DNA of 64,000 bases from an uncultured Bacteroidales bacterium (GCA_903911085.1 CAIWCC010000214.1:1-64000), one strand, 5' to 3'. Shown: positions 1 through 7,487, numbered from the stretch's first letter. Notes: generated by a model from the letters alone, not told the origin. Numbers and translations are program-made.

Positions 1-249
1 CAACATCTTGAAAAATAAACCTTTGAGAATAATGAGAAAAATGAGAAAGAATTTTGAAAAATTCCACAGAAAAATAAATATCAGTGTTTTTCTAAAGCCG
101 TTAACCATTTGCACTTACATCCGTTTTTAATTTGAACTAAAAATTTAATCTATAAACCACCATCAAAAAACTATAAATAACTATCAAAAACTATCATTAT
201 AGAGCCATATATGTACTAATATACACATACTACCATCTACCTAATAAAT

Positions 250-292
250 AACGCCTAAATAACGCCTAAATAACGCCTAAATAACGCCTAAT
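250..292. repeat. Four tandem 11-bp repeats (iteron-like)
   Basis: The unit aacgcctaaat occurs four times head to tail, starting at 250, 261, 272 and 283; the last copy differs only at its end. Each unit spans about one helical turn, as in binding arrays for replication initiators or repressors. No initiator gene is visible in the window, so the role is an inference. Confidence 0.75.
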
Positions 293-331
293 AAACATCT
301 AAAGTATTTTTTCATATAAATAGTATAATGT

Positions 332-362
332 TTTGTAGTATAAAACATTATCACTATATTTG
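332..362 (+). promoter_or_regulatory. Bacteroidota-type promoter for the 53-aa gene
   Basis: TTTG at 332-335 is followed after exactly 19 bases by TATATTTG at 355-362, matching the Bacteroidota -33/-7 consensus. Transcription would start near 369 and reach the gene at 414. This argues against a longer reading frame that begins inside the -7 box. Confidence 0.7.
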
Positions 363-413
363 CATCGCAAACGAAACAAAACCGATTTTCTAATTTACTT
401 CAATAAAAACAGT

Positions 414-575
414 ATGGCCGAAACGATCGCTACAATTAAGGAAGTGCAAAAAGTTATTCCGTACATATCCACTTCATCTGCTAGTAGAAAAATACAGCTG
501 ATCCGTGACACCCTCAACAAACAAAAACCAAAAATGATTACAATGAAAGAATTTAATAAGTATTTTGGGTTGTAA
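414..575 (+). CDS. Small hypothetical protein (53 aa)
   Basis: I chose the ATG at 414 because the longer frame would begin with TTG at 360, inside the promoter. The product begins MAETIATIKEVQKVIPYIST and is polar and probably helical. The C-terminal part, with the pattern RKIQLIRDxLxK then MKEFxKYFGL, resembles small proteins common on Bacteroidota prophages and plasmids. I do not recognise a defined domain. Its position next to the iteron-like repeats, in front of the toxin-antitoxin pair, would suit a small regulator, but no DNA-binding motif can be assigned. Confidence 0.55.
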   Translation: MAETIATIKEVQKVIPYISTSSASRKIQLIRDTLNKQKPKMITMKEFNKYFGL

Positions 576-598
576 TCCAATTATTGTTTTTATCTTTG
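570..598 (+). promoter_or_regulatory. Promoter for the toxin-antitoxin pair
   Basis: TATCTTTG at 591-598 matches the -7 element. TTG at 570-572 lies 18 bases upstream. The antitoxin start codon at 632 is about 25 bases beyond the expected transcription start. Confidence 0.55.
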
Positions 599-631
599 CA
601 CTATAATTAAACAAATGAAAGGATTAACATT

Positions 632-835
632 ATGGCAATAGCAGGTATTAAATATGAAAAAAATATACGTGGAATAAACACACACGTTCGTATTGATTTA
701 AAGCGATATGGCAATAATGAATTATTGGAAGACTTTTTAGATGGGGTTGAAGCCGAAAACTTGAAAGGAAGCGAAACAATTACATTAGATGAATTTAAAA
801 GCCACATGGATAAAAGATTCAAGAAAAATGTATAA
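632..835 (+). CDS. Putative antitoxin of a RelE-type toxin-antitoxin module (67 aa)
   Basis: This small acidic protein is encoded directly upstream of a RelE-like toxin and overlaps it by 8 bases (ATG at 828, stop at 833-835), the usual translational coupling of type II modules. The middle is rich in Glu and Asp (ELLEDFLDGVEAENLKG), which suits neutralisation of a basic toxin. I see no clear DNA-binding fold, so the antitoxin role rests on position, size and overlap. The pair has its own promoter (570-598) and terminator (1103-1135), so it may stay expressed while the structural operon is silent. Confidence 0.7.
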   Translation: MAIAGIKYEKNIRGINTHVRIDLKRYGNNELLEDFLDGVEAENLKGSETITLDEFKSHMDKRFKKNV

Positions 836-1082
836 TGTAATTGTAAACAAAACTGTGAAAAAGCAATTGGATAAAATCCCAATTGTATATGCTAAAAAAA
901 TTGCTTTTGCAATATACAGCTTAGAAATAGAACCACGCCCATCAGGATGCAAAAAATTAGTTGACTTCAATAATAGTTATCGTATTCGTGTTGGAAACTA
1001 CAGAATAATTTATACCATAGAAGATGAACAATTAATCGTACAAGTTATAAAAGTAGGACACAGACAATCTATTTACGATTAA
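828..1082 (+). CDS. RelE/ParE-family toxin (84 aa)
   Basis: The start at 828 (MYNVIVNKTVKKQLDKIP) gives the usual toxin length; a longer in-frame start at 789 would lie deep inside the antitoxin gene. Family features visible are an N-terminal beta strand followed by a Lys-rich helix, a central strand with YRIRVGNYRIIY, and the C-terminal VIKVGHRQSIYD, which matches the VxxHRxxIY ending of the RelE/ParE superfamily. RelE members cut mRNA in the ribosome and ParE members poison gyrase; the sequence alone does not decide between them, although the HR..Y ending leans to RelE. On a prophage such a pair typically stabilises the element. Confidence 0.85.
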   Translation: MYNVIVNKTVKKQLDKIPIVYAKKIAFAIYSLEIEPRPSGCKKLVDFNNSYRIRVGNYRIIYTIEDEQLIVQVIKVGHRQSIYD

Positions 1083-1102
1083 AAGCAAATAAAATACACC
1101 AT

Positions 1103-1135
1103 AAACCGTAGCAATCAAATTGTTACGGTTTTTTT
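1103..1135 (+). terminator. Rho-independent terminator after the toxin gene
   Basis: The arms 1104-1115 and 1119-1130 form a 12-bp stem with one G-T pair and a 3-base loop, followed by a run of T. It separates the toxin-antitoxin transcript from the structural operon. Confidence 0.85.
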
Positions 1136-1161
1136 ATGTCTAATTTTAAGGTATTTTATAT

Positions 1162-1195
1162 ATTCCCAAAATTCCCAAAATTCCCAAAATTCCCA
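1162..1195. repeat. 9-bp tandem repeat upstream of the structural operon
   Basis: The unit attcccaaa is repeated nearly four times and is followed by degenerate copies (gccc, ttccc) to about 1212. It lies 40-70 bases upstream of the -7 box at 1234. It could be a binding array for a regulator of the late operon, or a simple-sequence tract able to vary in length. Both readings are inference. Confidence 0.7.
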
Positions 1196-1233
1196 TTTTG
1201 CCCATTTTTCCCACACTTTATTTTTTACTGTCA

Positions 1234-1241
1234 TATATTTG
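1234..1241 (+). promoter_or_regulatory. Probable promoter -7 element of the structural operon
   Basis: TATATTTG matches the TAnnTTTG consensus. No good -33 element is present at the expected spacing, as would fit a promoter that needs an activator, possibly acting at the repeats at 1162-1195. The expected start near 1248 leaves a leader of about 35 bases before 1283. Confidence 0.5.
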
Positions 1242-1282
1242 CATCCTCAATCAAAAGGTAAAACCCAAAACGCAAATACACT

Positions 1283-1741
1283 TTGACAAAAACAACCAAA
1301 ATATTACTTCTTGCAACGGCCGCTTTAGCAGCTTGGTACGTTCCAACAATAATGGCTTTAAGAGGTTTGACAACAAAAATTGTAATTGTATTACCAACTG
1401 GAATTTTTGAAAGTAAAATTGATTTTAGAGCTACGATCAAACTCACAAATTTAAGTAGTACCATTCTCAATATAAAGCAGATTAAAGCAGACATTATATT
1501 GAATGGTACTAAAATAGCTCAATTTATAGATTTGGATGCAATGGTTATTCTGGCCAATGCAGAGCAACAATTCAATGTAGCATTTACCATCGATATGCAA
1601 ACGCTTGGTGACAAAATTTGGCAACAATTATTAGCAGCTAATTTACAAAACGCTGTATTGCAAATAAAAGGTACAATTATAGCCAACGGCAAAATTCTAC
1701 CTATTGATACTTTTTATACCATTAAGGATATTACACTATGA
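1283..1741 (+). CDS. Membrane-anchored beta-rich protein, LEA14/WHy-like (152 aa)
   Basis: This is the first gene of the structural operon. It starts with TTG (TTG ACA AAA ACA). An N-terminal membrane segment (about residues 6-26, ILLLATAALAAWYVPTIMAL) is followed by about 120 residues of alternating hydrophobic and polar strands. The pattern FRATIKLTNLSSTILNIKQI then a short-strand NGTKIA resembles LEA14/WHy-type domains, which are Ig-like sandwiches; that assignment is tentative. The stop overlaps the next start (ATGA at 1738-1741), so it is coupled to the J-domain protein. It may be a virion membrane protein. Confidence 0.65.
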   Translation: MTKTTKILLLATAALAAWYVPTIMALRGLTTKIVIVLPTGIFESKIDFRATIKLTNLSSTILNIKQIKADIILNGTKIAQFIDLDAMVILANAEQQFNVAFTIDMQTLGDKIWQQLLAANLQNAVLQIKGTIIANGKILPIDTFYTIKDITL

Positions 1742-2430
1742 GTAAACGCAAAAACAATTCAGGTTTTTCTTTATTTACCACAGGTTTAATACTGATTGGT
1801 GCAATAACCTTATTGAGAAACAAAGCGGTTAAGGTTGCAGGTATAGGAGCTATAAGCACAAAATTTTTTGATATTACAGGTGACACTGGAATTGACGAAC
1901 TTAAAAAGCAATATTATAAACTCGCAAAAATCCACCATCCCGACACAGGCGGAACAAACGAGGCTTTTAGATCAATGAATAATGAATATGAATTACTTCA
2001 AAGTATCATATTGCAAAAAGGTAATTTCACAGCGACCGAAAAAACCAACGAACAAAATATTTCTGAAATTTATAGAGAGATAATTGATTCATTGATAACT
2101 ATACCCGGTATAATTATAGAATTAATTGGATCGTGGATTTGGATCAGTGGAAATACATTTCCGGTAAAAGAGCAAATAAAAGCAGCAGGCTTTAAATTTC
2201 ATAGCACTAAAAAAATGTGGTTTTGGTATCCCGGTGAATATAAAAAATTCAATAATAAGGAAATGGATATAGAGGACATTAGAAAACATTACGGATCAGA
2301 AACTTTCAAGTCTAAAGATAAAAGCTACAAGCTTTCAGGACTTGATACACTGACAAGTAAATTACTAAAACTTCAAAAATTATTAATTTCTAGGGAAAAT
2401 TTAAACACTGATATTTCAAACCAGAATTAA
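1738..2430 (+). CDS. Membrane-anchored J-domain (DnaJ-like) protein (230 aa)
   Basis: The N-terminus has a hydrophobic segment (about residues 10-30) ahead of a short J-domain. The J-domain signature is at HPD residues 67-69, within YKLAKIHHPDTGG, and is followed by FRSMNNEYELLQ. Residues about 135-175 carry a second motif (PVKEQIKAAGFKFHSTKKMW then FWYPGEY) that also occurs C-terminal to J-domains in other phage proteins. J-domains recruit Hsp70 (DnaK), so this protein would bring host DnaK to the membrane, for capsid assembly or for entry (inference). A third hydrophobic stretch lies at about 113-135. The J-domain call is firm; the role is not. Confidence 0.8.
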   Translation: MSKRKNNSGFSLFTTGLILIGAITLLRNKAVKVAGIGAISTKFFDITGDTGIDELKKQYYKLAKIHHPDTGGTNEAFRSMNNEYELLQSIILQKGNFTATEKTNEQNISEIYREIIDSLITIPGIIIELIGSWIWISGNTFPVKEQIKAAGFKFHSTKKMWFWYPGEYKKFNNKEMDIEDIRKHYGSETFKSKDKSYKLSGLDTLTSKLLKLQKLLISRENLNTDISNQN

Positions 2431-2455
2431 TACTTCATTATAAAAATTATTCATT

Positions 2456-2650
2456 ATGTCAGAAAAAGCAGCTCAAAAATTTGTAAAAGTCATTGCACCC
2501 TCAAACTTAGGAAACAAAAGCGGTAAAGCCTTTGTAAATGGCACATTCGACACTAAAATAGAATGTGAGTTGTCAGAAGTAGCAGGGCATATTATGACCG
2601 AAAAACAGGCTAATACTTTTATTAAAAAGTGGAATAAAGACATCGTTTAA
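2456..2650 (+). CDS. Small hypothetical protein (64 aa)
   Basis: A basic, soluble-looking protein (MSEKAAQKFVKVIAPSNLG...) with no signal or membrane segment and no motif I recognise. It sits 25 bases after the J-domain gene and 5 bases before the transglutaminase-like gene, so it belongs to the structural operon. Size and charge would fit a minor virion or nucleic-acid-associated protein, but nothing in the sequence proves it. Confidence 0.6.
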   Translation: MSEKAAQKFVKVIAPSNLGNKSGKAFVNGTFDTKIECELSEVAGHIMTEKQANTFIKKWNKDIV

Positions 2651-2655
2651 TTGCA

Positions 2656-4179
2656 ATGAAAGCATTAAACACCAACATATTAATTAAACCGAACGGAGAT
2701 ACAAGGGACATTGCATCCGCTGTAATTTCGGTTTATAATTCCGATTACTCACAGGTGAGTGAGTTAGCGCAAACACTACAGGGAGCATCAATAGAGGACA
2801 CATGCAAAAACATATTCAATTATTTGTTGGATCATGTAAATTACAATGAAGACCCGGCGGGGGTTCAATGGGTAAAAACCCCCGCCCGCCTTTTGGCCGA
2901 TGGTTCAGGTGACTGTAAAAGTTTTGCTATTTTCATTGCTTCATGTTTACGATGTTTAGGCATTAATCACTGTTTCAGATTTGTAAGTTACAATCAGCGC
3001 AAAGATGCAACACATGTTTATGTAGTTGTAAAGACGCAAGGCATTGCGTCTGAAATTATATTAGATGCTGTAGTTCGTGTCAAAGGATTACCAATTTTTA
3101 ATTATCAAGAAAAATACACTTATAAAACAGATATGAACGGAACAAATATATACAAAATGGCAGGCGTTCCACAACGTACATCCAATATTTTGCCATCGGC
3201 CGAAGATCGTTATACTGTTTGGATTGGTGACGAACACGAAGCCAATATTACACCCGGTAAGCATTATTTATATGCTAGGTTCGATTATTTTTTGGAGATG
3301 ATAAATATTGCCGAAACCAAACAGCAACAGGCTTATTATTACGATCATTTAGATATTTCAGCATCCCTTTTACATTCGTACAACCATGTTAATGGAAATA
3401 CGGACGAATTTAAAAAAATGGCTTTTATTATATGTGGAATGATTACCGATGGTACATTCTATTCATCTTCAATAGATGATGATATTCGTGCCGATAATTT
3501 AGATAATTTATTTGACGAAATAGATTCACGCTATCACAACGATTATTTACCTACCAAATACGATGCTGAAACTTGGCAAATGGTATGCAATGAAGTATGT
3601 GATCACAATGTAGTATTAGGCTCTAGGGTACAAGCCATAAGTGGTAATGAAGCATCTACCACCGACAGTATAAAAAAGAGTGGTATTTATTTTCTTTATA
3701 TGTTTATTCCGGATGCTGAACTGGCTGGGCATACCGATATTGTAAAAACCAAACAAACCAAACAGGGACATACTTTTAACTGGATGGATGCTAATGATAC
3801 TTATCACACCACCGAAACGGCAAAATTGCTTATTCGTACTGGCATTGTGGCACGTACAGGAAAAACACCAGAACGTTACATCCGTGACCTTAAAGCTGGC
3901 AAAGGTGGTGATATTCAAATTGGAGCTTTACCCGCTGTACTTGCAGTTATTTCAGCGGTTATTACAATCATTATTGGATTGGTCACTTTATGGAAAGCCT
4001 TATTCCCACCAAAGGTAGATAAACCAACAGATAAAGATATTGTTGATGGAGCGTTCGACCCAACAAAAGATTTTGGGGCTGATGGTGGTAGTAATGTAAG
4101 TAGTTCATCAATGGCAACAATGATTTTGCCTTTAGCTTTAGGAGCTAGCGTTTTGTTTGGCATGTTCAAAAAAAAGTAA
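2656..4179 (+). CDS. Transglutaminase-like cysteine enzyme with C-terminal membrane anchors (507 aa)
   Basis: Residues about 50-150 show a transglutaminase-fold core with a Cys-His-Asp triad: Cys87 in GSGDCKSFA, His120 in ATHVYV and Asp137 in IILDAVV. Such enzymes hydrolyse or cross-link amide bonds. The long middle part has no motif I recognise. A membrane segment lies at about 421-450 and a second at about 487-504, with a Ser-rich linker between them and a final KKK. The C-terminal anchor plus basic tail recurs in four or more neighbouring genes, so this is probably a virion membrane protein, perhaps used to act on the host envelope during entry (inference). It is the largest product of the operon. 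Confidence 0.75.
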   Translation: MKALNTNILIKPNGDTRDIASAVISVYNSDYSQVSELAQTLQGASIEDTCKNIFNYLLDHVNYNEDPAGVQWVKTPARLLADGSGDCKSFAIFIASCLRCLGINHCFRFVSYNQRKDATHVYVVVKTQGIASEIILDAVVRVKGLPIFNYQEKYTYKTDMNGTNIYKMAGVPQRTSNILPSAEDRYTVWIGDEHEANITPGKHYLYARFDYFLEMINIAETKQQQAYYYDHLDISASLLHSYNHVNGNTDEFKKMAFIICGMITDGTFYSSSIDDDIRADNLDNLFDEIDSRYHNDYLPTKYDAETWQMVCNEVCDHNVVLGSRVQAISGNEASTTDSIKKSGIYFLYMFIPDAELAGHTDIVKTKQTKQGHTFNWMDANDTYHTTETAKLLIRTGIVARTGKTPERYIRDLKAGKGGDIQIGALPAVLAVISAVITIIIGLVTLWKALFPPKVDKPTDKDIVDGAFDPTKDFGADGGSNVSSSSMATMILPLALGASVLFGMFKKK

Positions 4180-4181
4180 GA

Positions 4182-4853
4182 ATGAATAAGATTATCAAAA
4201 TAGGTTCATTTAGCAATCAGTGGTTTTCGCATGACTATACGGCTAAATTTAATGAATGGATGAATGATGCTGTAGTATTTTGGTTTTTTTACTGTATTTA
4301 CGAAGAAAAAGAAATTAGCGACAAGTTTGAAAATTCAGCTACTATTCTCAAAAAGCGTGAATATCAAATGCATTGGATTGAAGAAATTGCAAATGATTCA
4401 GGATGGTCCATTAATACTATTAAGCAAAAAATAAAAAATGGGATGACTAGTCAATGGCCTCATTTGTCTACAATTGAAGCTATAAAACAAAATATTGAAA
4501 ATAATTTATTTACAGGCCGTGATAATGAATGGATAAAAAATAGAGCTTTAGAATTTTGTGACGATTATTATGCTCATCGAAATTTAGAAACAGTAGAACA
4601 GTTATCAATACAAATAAGAGCTGGCAGTCCAACATTATATGCTGGCAGTGCCGAAATAAGACCAATAATAGACGATCCGGGTTACGATCCTGGTGCATTG
4701 ACACCCGAAGAAATTGAAGCTGCAAGATTAGCAGCCATTGAAGCGGCCAAACAAAACAACACCAACAATGCAGGATTTGGCGGGATGGCTTTAAATATCG
4801 CACTTGGTGGGATGATTTTATACTCATTATTTACACGTAATAACAAAAAATAA
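4182..4853 (+). CDS. C-terminally anchored hypothetical structural protein (223 aa)
   Basis: The start codon is 2 bases after the previous stop. Residues 1-150 are helical and charged, without a known motif. A Pro/Gly-rich segment (about 155-170) is followed by an Ala/Glu-rich helix and a glycine-rich membrane segment (about 200-217), ending RNNKK. The anchor AGFGGMALNIALGGMILYSL has the same design as those of the flanking genes. It is likely a minor membrane protein of the particle. The N-terminal FWFFYCIYEE stretch is hydrophobic but flanked by charges, so I do not call it a membrane segment. Confidence 0.65.
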   Translation: MNKIIKIGSFSNQWFSHDYTAKFNEWMNDAVVFWFFYCIYEEKEISDKFENSATILKKREYQMHWIEEIANDSGWSINTIKQKIKNGMTSQWPHLSTIEAIKQNIENNLFTGRDNEWIKNRALEFCDDYYAHRNLETVEQLSIQIRAGSPTLYAGSAEIRPIIDDPGYDPGALTPEEIEAARLAAIEAAKQNNTNNAGFGGMALNIALGGMILYSLFTRNNKK

Positions 4854-4854
4854 A

Positions 4855-5418
4855 ATGTCATTAACTACAGATTTAAAAAAAGGAGCGGGCGCATATCTTT
4901 ATATCTTCATTGCTCACGATGCAAATATGGGTAATGCTATTATGACAAAGCGTACCAATCAAATAATCAATTTGCAAGCCATATCTCATCTGCCCACTGC
5001 ACCATCATTTGATGAATTGGTTGCAATAGTGAGAGATGGAATTGTGGAGCGATACGGAATGACACCAAACGATGTGTTAAGTAAAATTTATAATTTGGCT
5101 ATAAAACCAAAAGTAGGTGCTATCAATCCAGATTTAGAGGGTTTGGAAATTGACACCACCGATACAACCACTGGCACAAAAGCAAAAACAAATTTTTGGG
5201 GCGATGTGGCATCAGTAGTAGAATGGATCGTAAAAATTCTCGCATCATTAGGAGTTGTCAATTCTAAATCAAAAGACGAAACAACACCACTCTCAAATGA
5301 CTGGGGAAATATTCCAACAGATAGTAATATGACTAGTGCCGGAATAGGTACTTATTTACCTTATGTATTTGGAGCTGCAATAGTTTATACTTTATTTACG
5401 AACGGCACAAAAAAATAA
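4855..5418 (+). CDS. C-terminally anchored hypothetical structural protein (187 aa)
   Basis: The start is 1 base after the previous stop. The N-terminal half is mixed alpha/beta (AYLYIFIAHDANMGNAIM at about 13-30). An amphipathic stretch FWGDVASVVEWIVKILASLG at about 118-140 precedes the C-terminal membrane segment at about 163-181 and the tail NGTKK. The layout parallels the preceding gene and the end of the transglutaminase-like protein. I recognise no family. Confidence 0.65.
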   Translation: MSLTTDLKKGAGAYLYIFIAHDANMGNAIMTKRTNQIINLQAISHLPTAPSFDELVAIVRDGIVERYGMTPNDVLSKIYNLAIKPKVGAINPDLEGLEIDTTDTTTGTKAKTNFWGDVASVVEWIVKILASLGVVNSKSKDETTPLSNDWGNIPTDSNMTSAGIGTYLPYVFGAAIVYTLFTNGTKK

Positions 5419-5456
5419 AAATAACTTTTTTTTACAAACAATCAAAAACAAAAAAA

Positions 5457-5639
5457 ATGGCATCTACAAAACTGCTTAAGTATGGCAAAAAACCGAAAGC
5501 AAACGCATCGGTTCAGGTTATGCAAAATTACATTGCAAAATGTAAAGAAATTGACAAGAAAAACGCAGCTCGAAAAGCTGACAAGAAAAAAGCTGAGGGA
5601 CTTAAAAAGCAAATTGCTAACATTGGACGTGCTAAATAA
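5457..5639 (+). CDS. Small Lys-rich basic protein (60 aa)
   Basis: About a third of the residues are Lys or Arg (for example KKNAARKADKKKAEGLKKQI), with no hydrophobic core segment. It lies just upstream of a membrane-protein gene and the main capsid candidate. Composition and size fit a nucleic-acid-condensing core protein or a nucleocapsid peptide (inference). It has a clear ATG after an A-rich stretch typical of Bacteroidota initiation regions. Confidence 0.65.
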   Translation: MASTKLLKYGKKPKANASVQVMQNYIAKCKEIDKKNAARKADKKKAEGLKKQIANIGRAK

Positions 5640-5667
5640 GCACCCGTAAAAAACACCAAAAAAGAAA

Positions 5668-6075
5668 ATGGCAAAGAAAAAATTAGATTTTAAGAAAATC
5701 GCAATGAACGCTTTAGTTTCAGGTGCAAGTGGAGCGGTGGCTCAAATTGCAAGTGAAGCAATCAACATGACAGATCCACAAAATACGGATTACATCCTTA
5801 TTGTGGCTGGCGCCGTATTACCAGAAATCATTAAAAATGATATGGCAGAAACGGCTGGAAATTCGCTTATAGCTGTAGGAGCTTACAGACTTGCAGAGCG
5901 CAACGATTTAGCTGGAAAATTGGGCTTAGGTAATGCTACTGATGCACCTGCAACATCCGGTTTAGGATTCAACAACATTGGCGAAGTTTGGAACAAAGAC
6001 CGCAAAACGGTTTACGCTGACAAAACCCAAAAAAACAAAGGTTCAAAACCAACGGTTGACACCGCTGTAATGTAA
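5668..6075 (+). CDS. Hypothetical membrane-associated structural protein (135 aa)
   Basis: Residues about 12-28 (small, Ala/Ser/Gly-rich) and 42-56 (YILIVAGAVLPEII) are hydrophobic, and a third helix SLIAVGAYRLAER follows at about 69-81. The C-terminal 40 residues are polar. It is followed 40 bases later by the 238-aa capsid candidate and shares its richer codon use, suggesting high expression. No known family was recognised; a minor coat or membrane protein is the best guess. Confidence 0.6.
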   Translation: MAKKKLDFKKIAMNALVSGASGAVAQIASEAINMTDPQNTDYILIVAGAVLPEIIKNDMAETAGNSLIAVGAYRLAERNDLAGKLGLGNATDAPATSGLGFNNIGEVWNKDRKTVYADKTQKNKGSKPTVDTAVM

Positions 6076-6115
6076 CCCAACAGTACAAATAACCAAAAAA
6101 ACATTTATAAAAAAA

Positions 6116-6832
6116 ATGGCAACAACAAAAAAGAATATTCGTTTCAATCGTGAGCGATTTGAACAAGCGGCCGGATTTTACGGCAAAAAATCAATTGTGC
6201 CTCAAACAGCTCAATTACGTGTTATTGTGCCTTTTGTAGCAGCTACAGGAAGTTACAAATTCGATGTAAAGAAAGACGAAAGTGTAAAACACATCGTTGA
6301 AAAACTTTTGAAACGTAACGATTTATTCGTAGCACGTGCCATCGGTTTGGCTCTTATGGTCGAAGCTGATGCAGCCAAAGGACAAAGCCCTCTTTTGTCT
6401 TATCCGATGTTGGACGGTTTGGCATTGCCAACAGGCATCAAAGGTTTTACCGATGCAAAAGCTTATGCAGTGTACAATGGTGAGTTGACAATGAAAACAG
6501 GACAAAGCATCAATTACAGCCGTTTTCCAACTGCACCGTTTTTGCATGTACCCGTAACTCAACCCGCTTCAATTTGGAACGGAACCGCAAAAGTAAGCGC
6601 CGATGTACAACCATCTTTTGAACTCGAAAACGTATTAGTAGAGTTACCTGAAGTATTGGTTTTGGCTGGCACAAAAGAGCAACCAATTACCTTGGAATTT
6701 CCACCATGTACCATTGCAGCACCCGCAAGTCATACAGCTTATGCAGTATTGATCGTTGACGGATGGTTGTTAGAAGGTGGTGCAAATGCTGAATATGCAG
6801 TTGAAGGAAACCCATTCAACGGTAAATTTTAA
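6116..6832 (+). CDS. Major capsid protein candidate (238 aa)
   Basis: After a basic start (MATTKKNIRFNRERFEQAAG) the protein is dominated by short beta strands, with repeated strand-turn patterns such as LRVIVPFVAATGSYKFDV, AYAVYNGELTMKTG, FLHVPVTQPA and AYAVLIVDGWLLEGG. It has no membrane segment. It is the last gene before a strong terminator (6851-6914), and its codons look more GC-rich and more uniform than those of its neighbours, both consistent with a very abundant product. These features suit a jelly-roll capsid protein. No motif proves it, and the 255-aa and 262-aa proteins downstream are rivals for the role. Confidence 0.5.
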   Translation: MATTKKNIRFNRERFEQAAGFYGKKSIVPQTAQLRVIVPFVAATGSYKFDVKKDESVKHIVEKLLKRNDLFVARAIGLALMVEADAAKGQSPLLSYPMLDGLALPTGIKGFTDAKAYAVYNGELTMKTGQSINYSRFPTAPFLHVPVTQPASIWNGTAKVSADVQPSFELENVLVELPEVLVLAGTKEQPITLEFPPCTIAAPASHTAYAVLIVDGWLLEGGANAEYAVEGNPFNGKF

Positions 6833-6850
6833 GCCGTAAAAAAAGCAATC

Positions 6851-6914
6851 TAAAAAACGGCTCAATGAAACATTTTTTCATAGAGAATGCAAAATGATTT
6901 GAGTCGTTTTTTTC
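6851..6914 (+). terminator. Terminator after the capsid candidate
   Basis: The outer arms 6852-6865 and 6899-6912 pair over 14 bases with one G-T pair, an inner short stem (atgaaa/tttcat) lies between them, and the structure ends in a run of T. Confidence 0.8.
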
Positions 6915-6950
6915 TCAATTATTCATTTCTACAAACTAATAATTAATCCA

Positions 6951-7385
6951 ATGAAAAGACTTTTAGGATTATTGCTTATGGCGTTTACGCTATGTATGCA
7001 AACAGCTTATTCTCATCCTTTGCAAACTGATAGCAAAGTTGGCATTACCAACGTAATAGGATCCGAAATGATTGTTTCGGTTTATCAGTCAGTTATTGAA
7101 AATGTAGCCACTTATCCGGTGCAATCAATAACAGTATTAAACCCCGGTGAAACTATGTTCTTAGAGCGAACGCAGATACAATGTAGCTTTACGAATATAC
7201 CAATAACACCCGTAATAAATATTGCTTCAAATATTAGGTATATACCAATATTACACGTAATAAATATTGCATCAAATATTAGGTTAAGACAAAATGAAAA
7301 CCTATTTTTTGCCAATAGTATAAAAAATCGAACTAAATATACCGTTGATTATTTGCCATACTCTAGGCATGTTTTAAATAGTTAA
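6951..7385 (+). CDS. Secreted protein in its own terminator-flanked unit (144 aa)
   Basis: An N-terminal signal peptide (MKRLLGLLLMAFTLCMQTAYS, likely cut near residue 21) is followed by a small beta-rich domain. The middle contains two copies of a 15-residue unit, IPITPVINIASNIRY and IPILHVINIASNIRL, encoded by a 45-bp tandem duplication. The gene sits between two terminators (6851-6914 and 7410-7447), unlike the packed genes on both sides, which is the layout of a moron-type cargo gene. A secreted cargo protein could change the lysogen's surface (inference). I do not recognise a family. Confidence 0.6.
   Translation: MKRLLGLLLMAFTLCMQTAYSHPLQTDSKVGITNVIGSEMIVSVYQSVIENVATYPVQSITVLNPGETMFLERTQIQCSFTNIPITPVINIASNIRYIPILHVINIASNIRLRQNENLFFANSIKNRTKYTVDYLPYSRHVLNS
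7195..7284. repeat. 45-bp tandem duplication inside the 144-aa gene
   Basis: Copies at 7195-7239 and 7240-7284 differ at only a few positions and preserve the reading frame, adding 15 residues. Short tandem copies like these can expand or contract by slippage. Confidence 0.85.
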
Positions 7386-7409
7386 TCTATAATTTGGAAA
7401 AATATAAAA

Positions 7410-7447
7410 AAAACAACTCTCTATAACATTTGGGAGAGTTGTTTTTT
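7410..7447 (+). terminator. Terminator after the 144-aa secreted protein
   Basis: The arms 7410-7421 and 7434-7445 form a perfect 12-bp stem with a 12-base loop and a T run. Confidence 0.9.
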
Positions 7448-7487
7448 CTCTCAGTTATCAATTATTCATTATCAATTATTCATTATT

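Larger units (their letters stand above)
1..413. other. Non-coding AT-rich region with short repeats
   Basis: No credible gene is visible here. The stretch contains several copies of an A-rich word of the form ctatcaaaaa around 160-200, four tandem 11-bp repeats at 250-292, and the promoter at 332-362. It could be a regulatory or replication region of the element. Confidence 0.5.

Noticed and set aside
250-292. Possible CRISPR or transposon end
   Set aside because: The 11-bp units are tandem, without spacers, and no transposase lies nearby.
360-413. Longer N-terminus of the 53-aa protein starting with TTG at 360
   Set aside because: The TTG lies inside a promoter -7 box, and the added residues have no convincing pattern.
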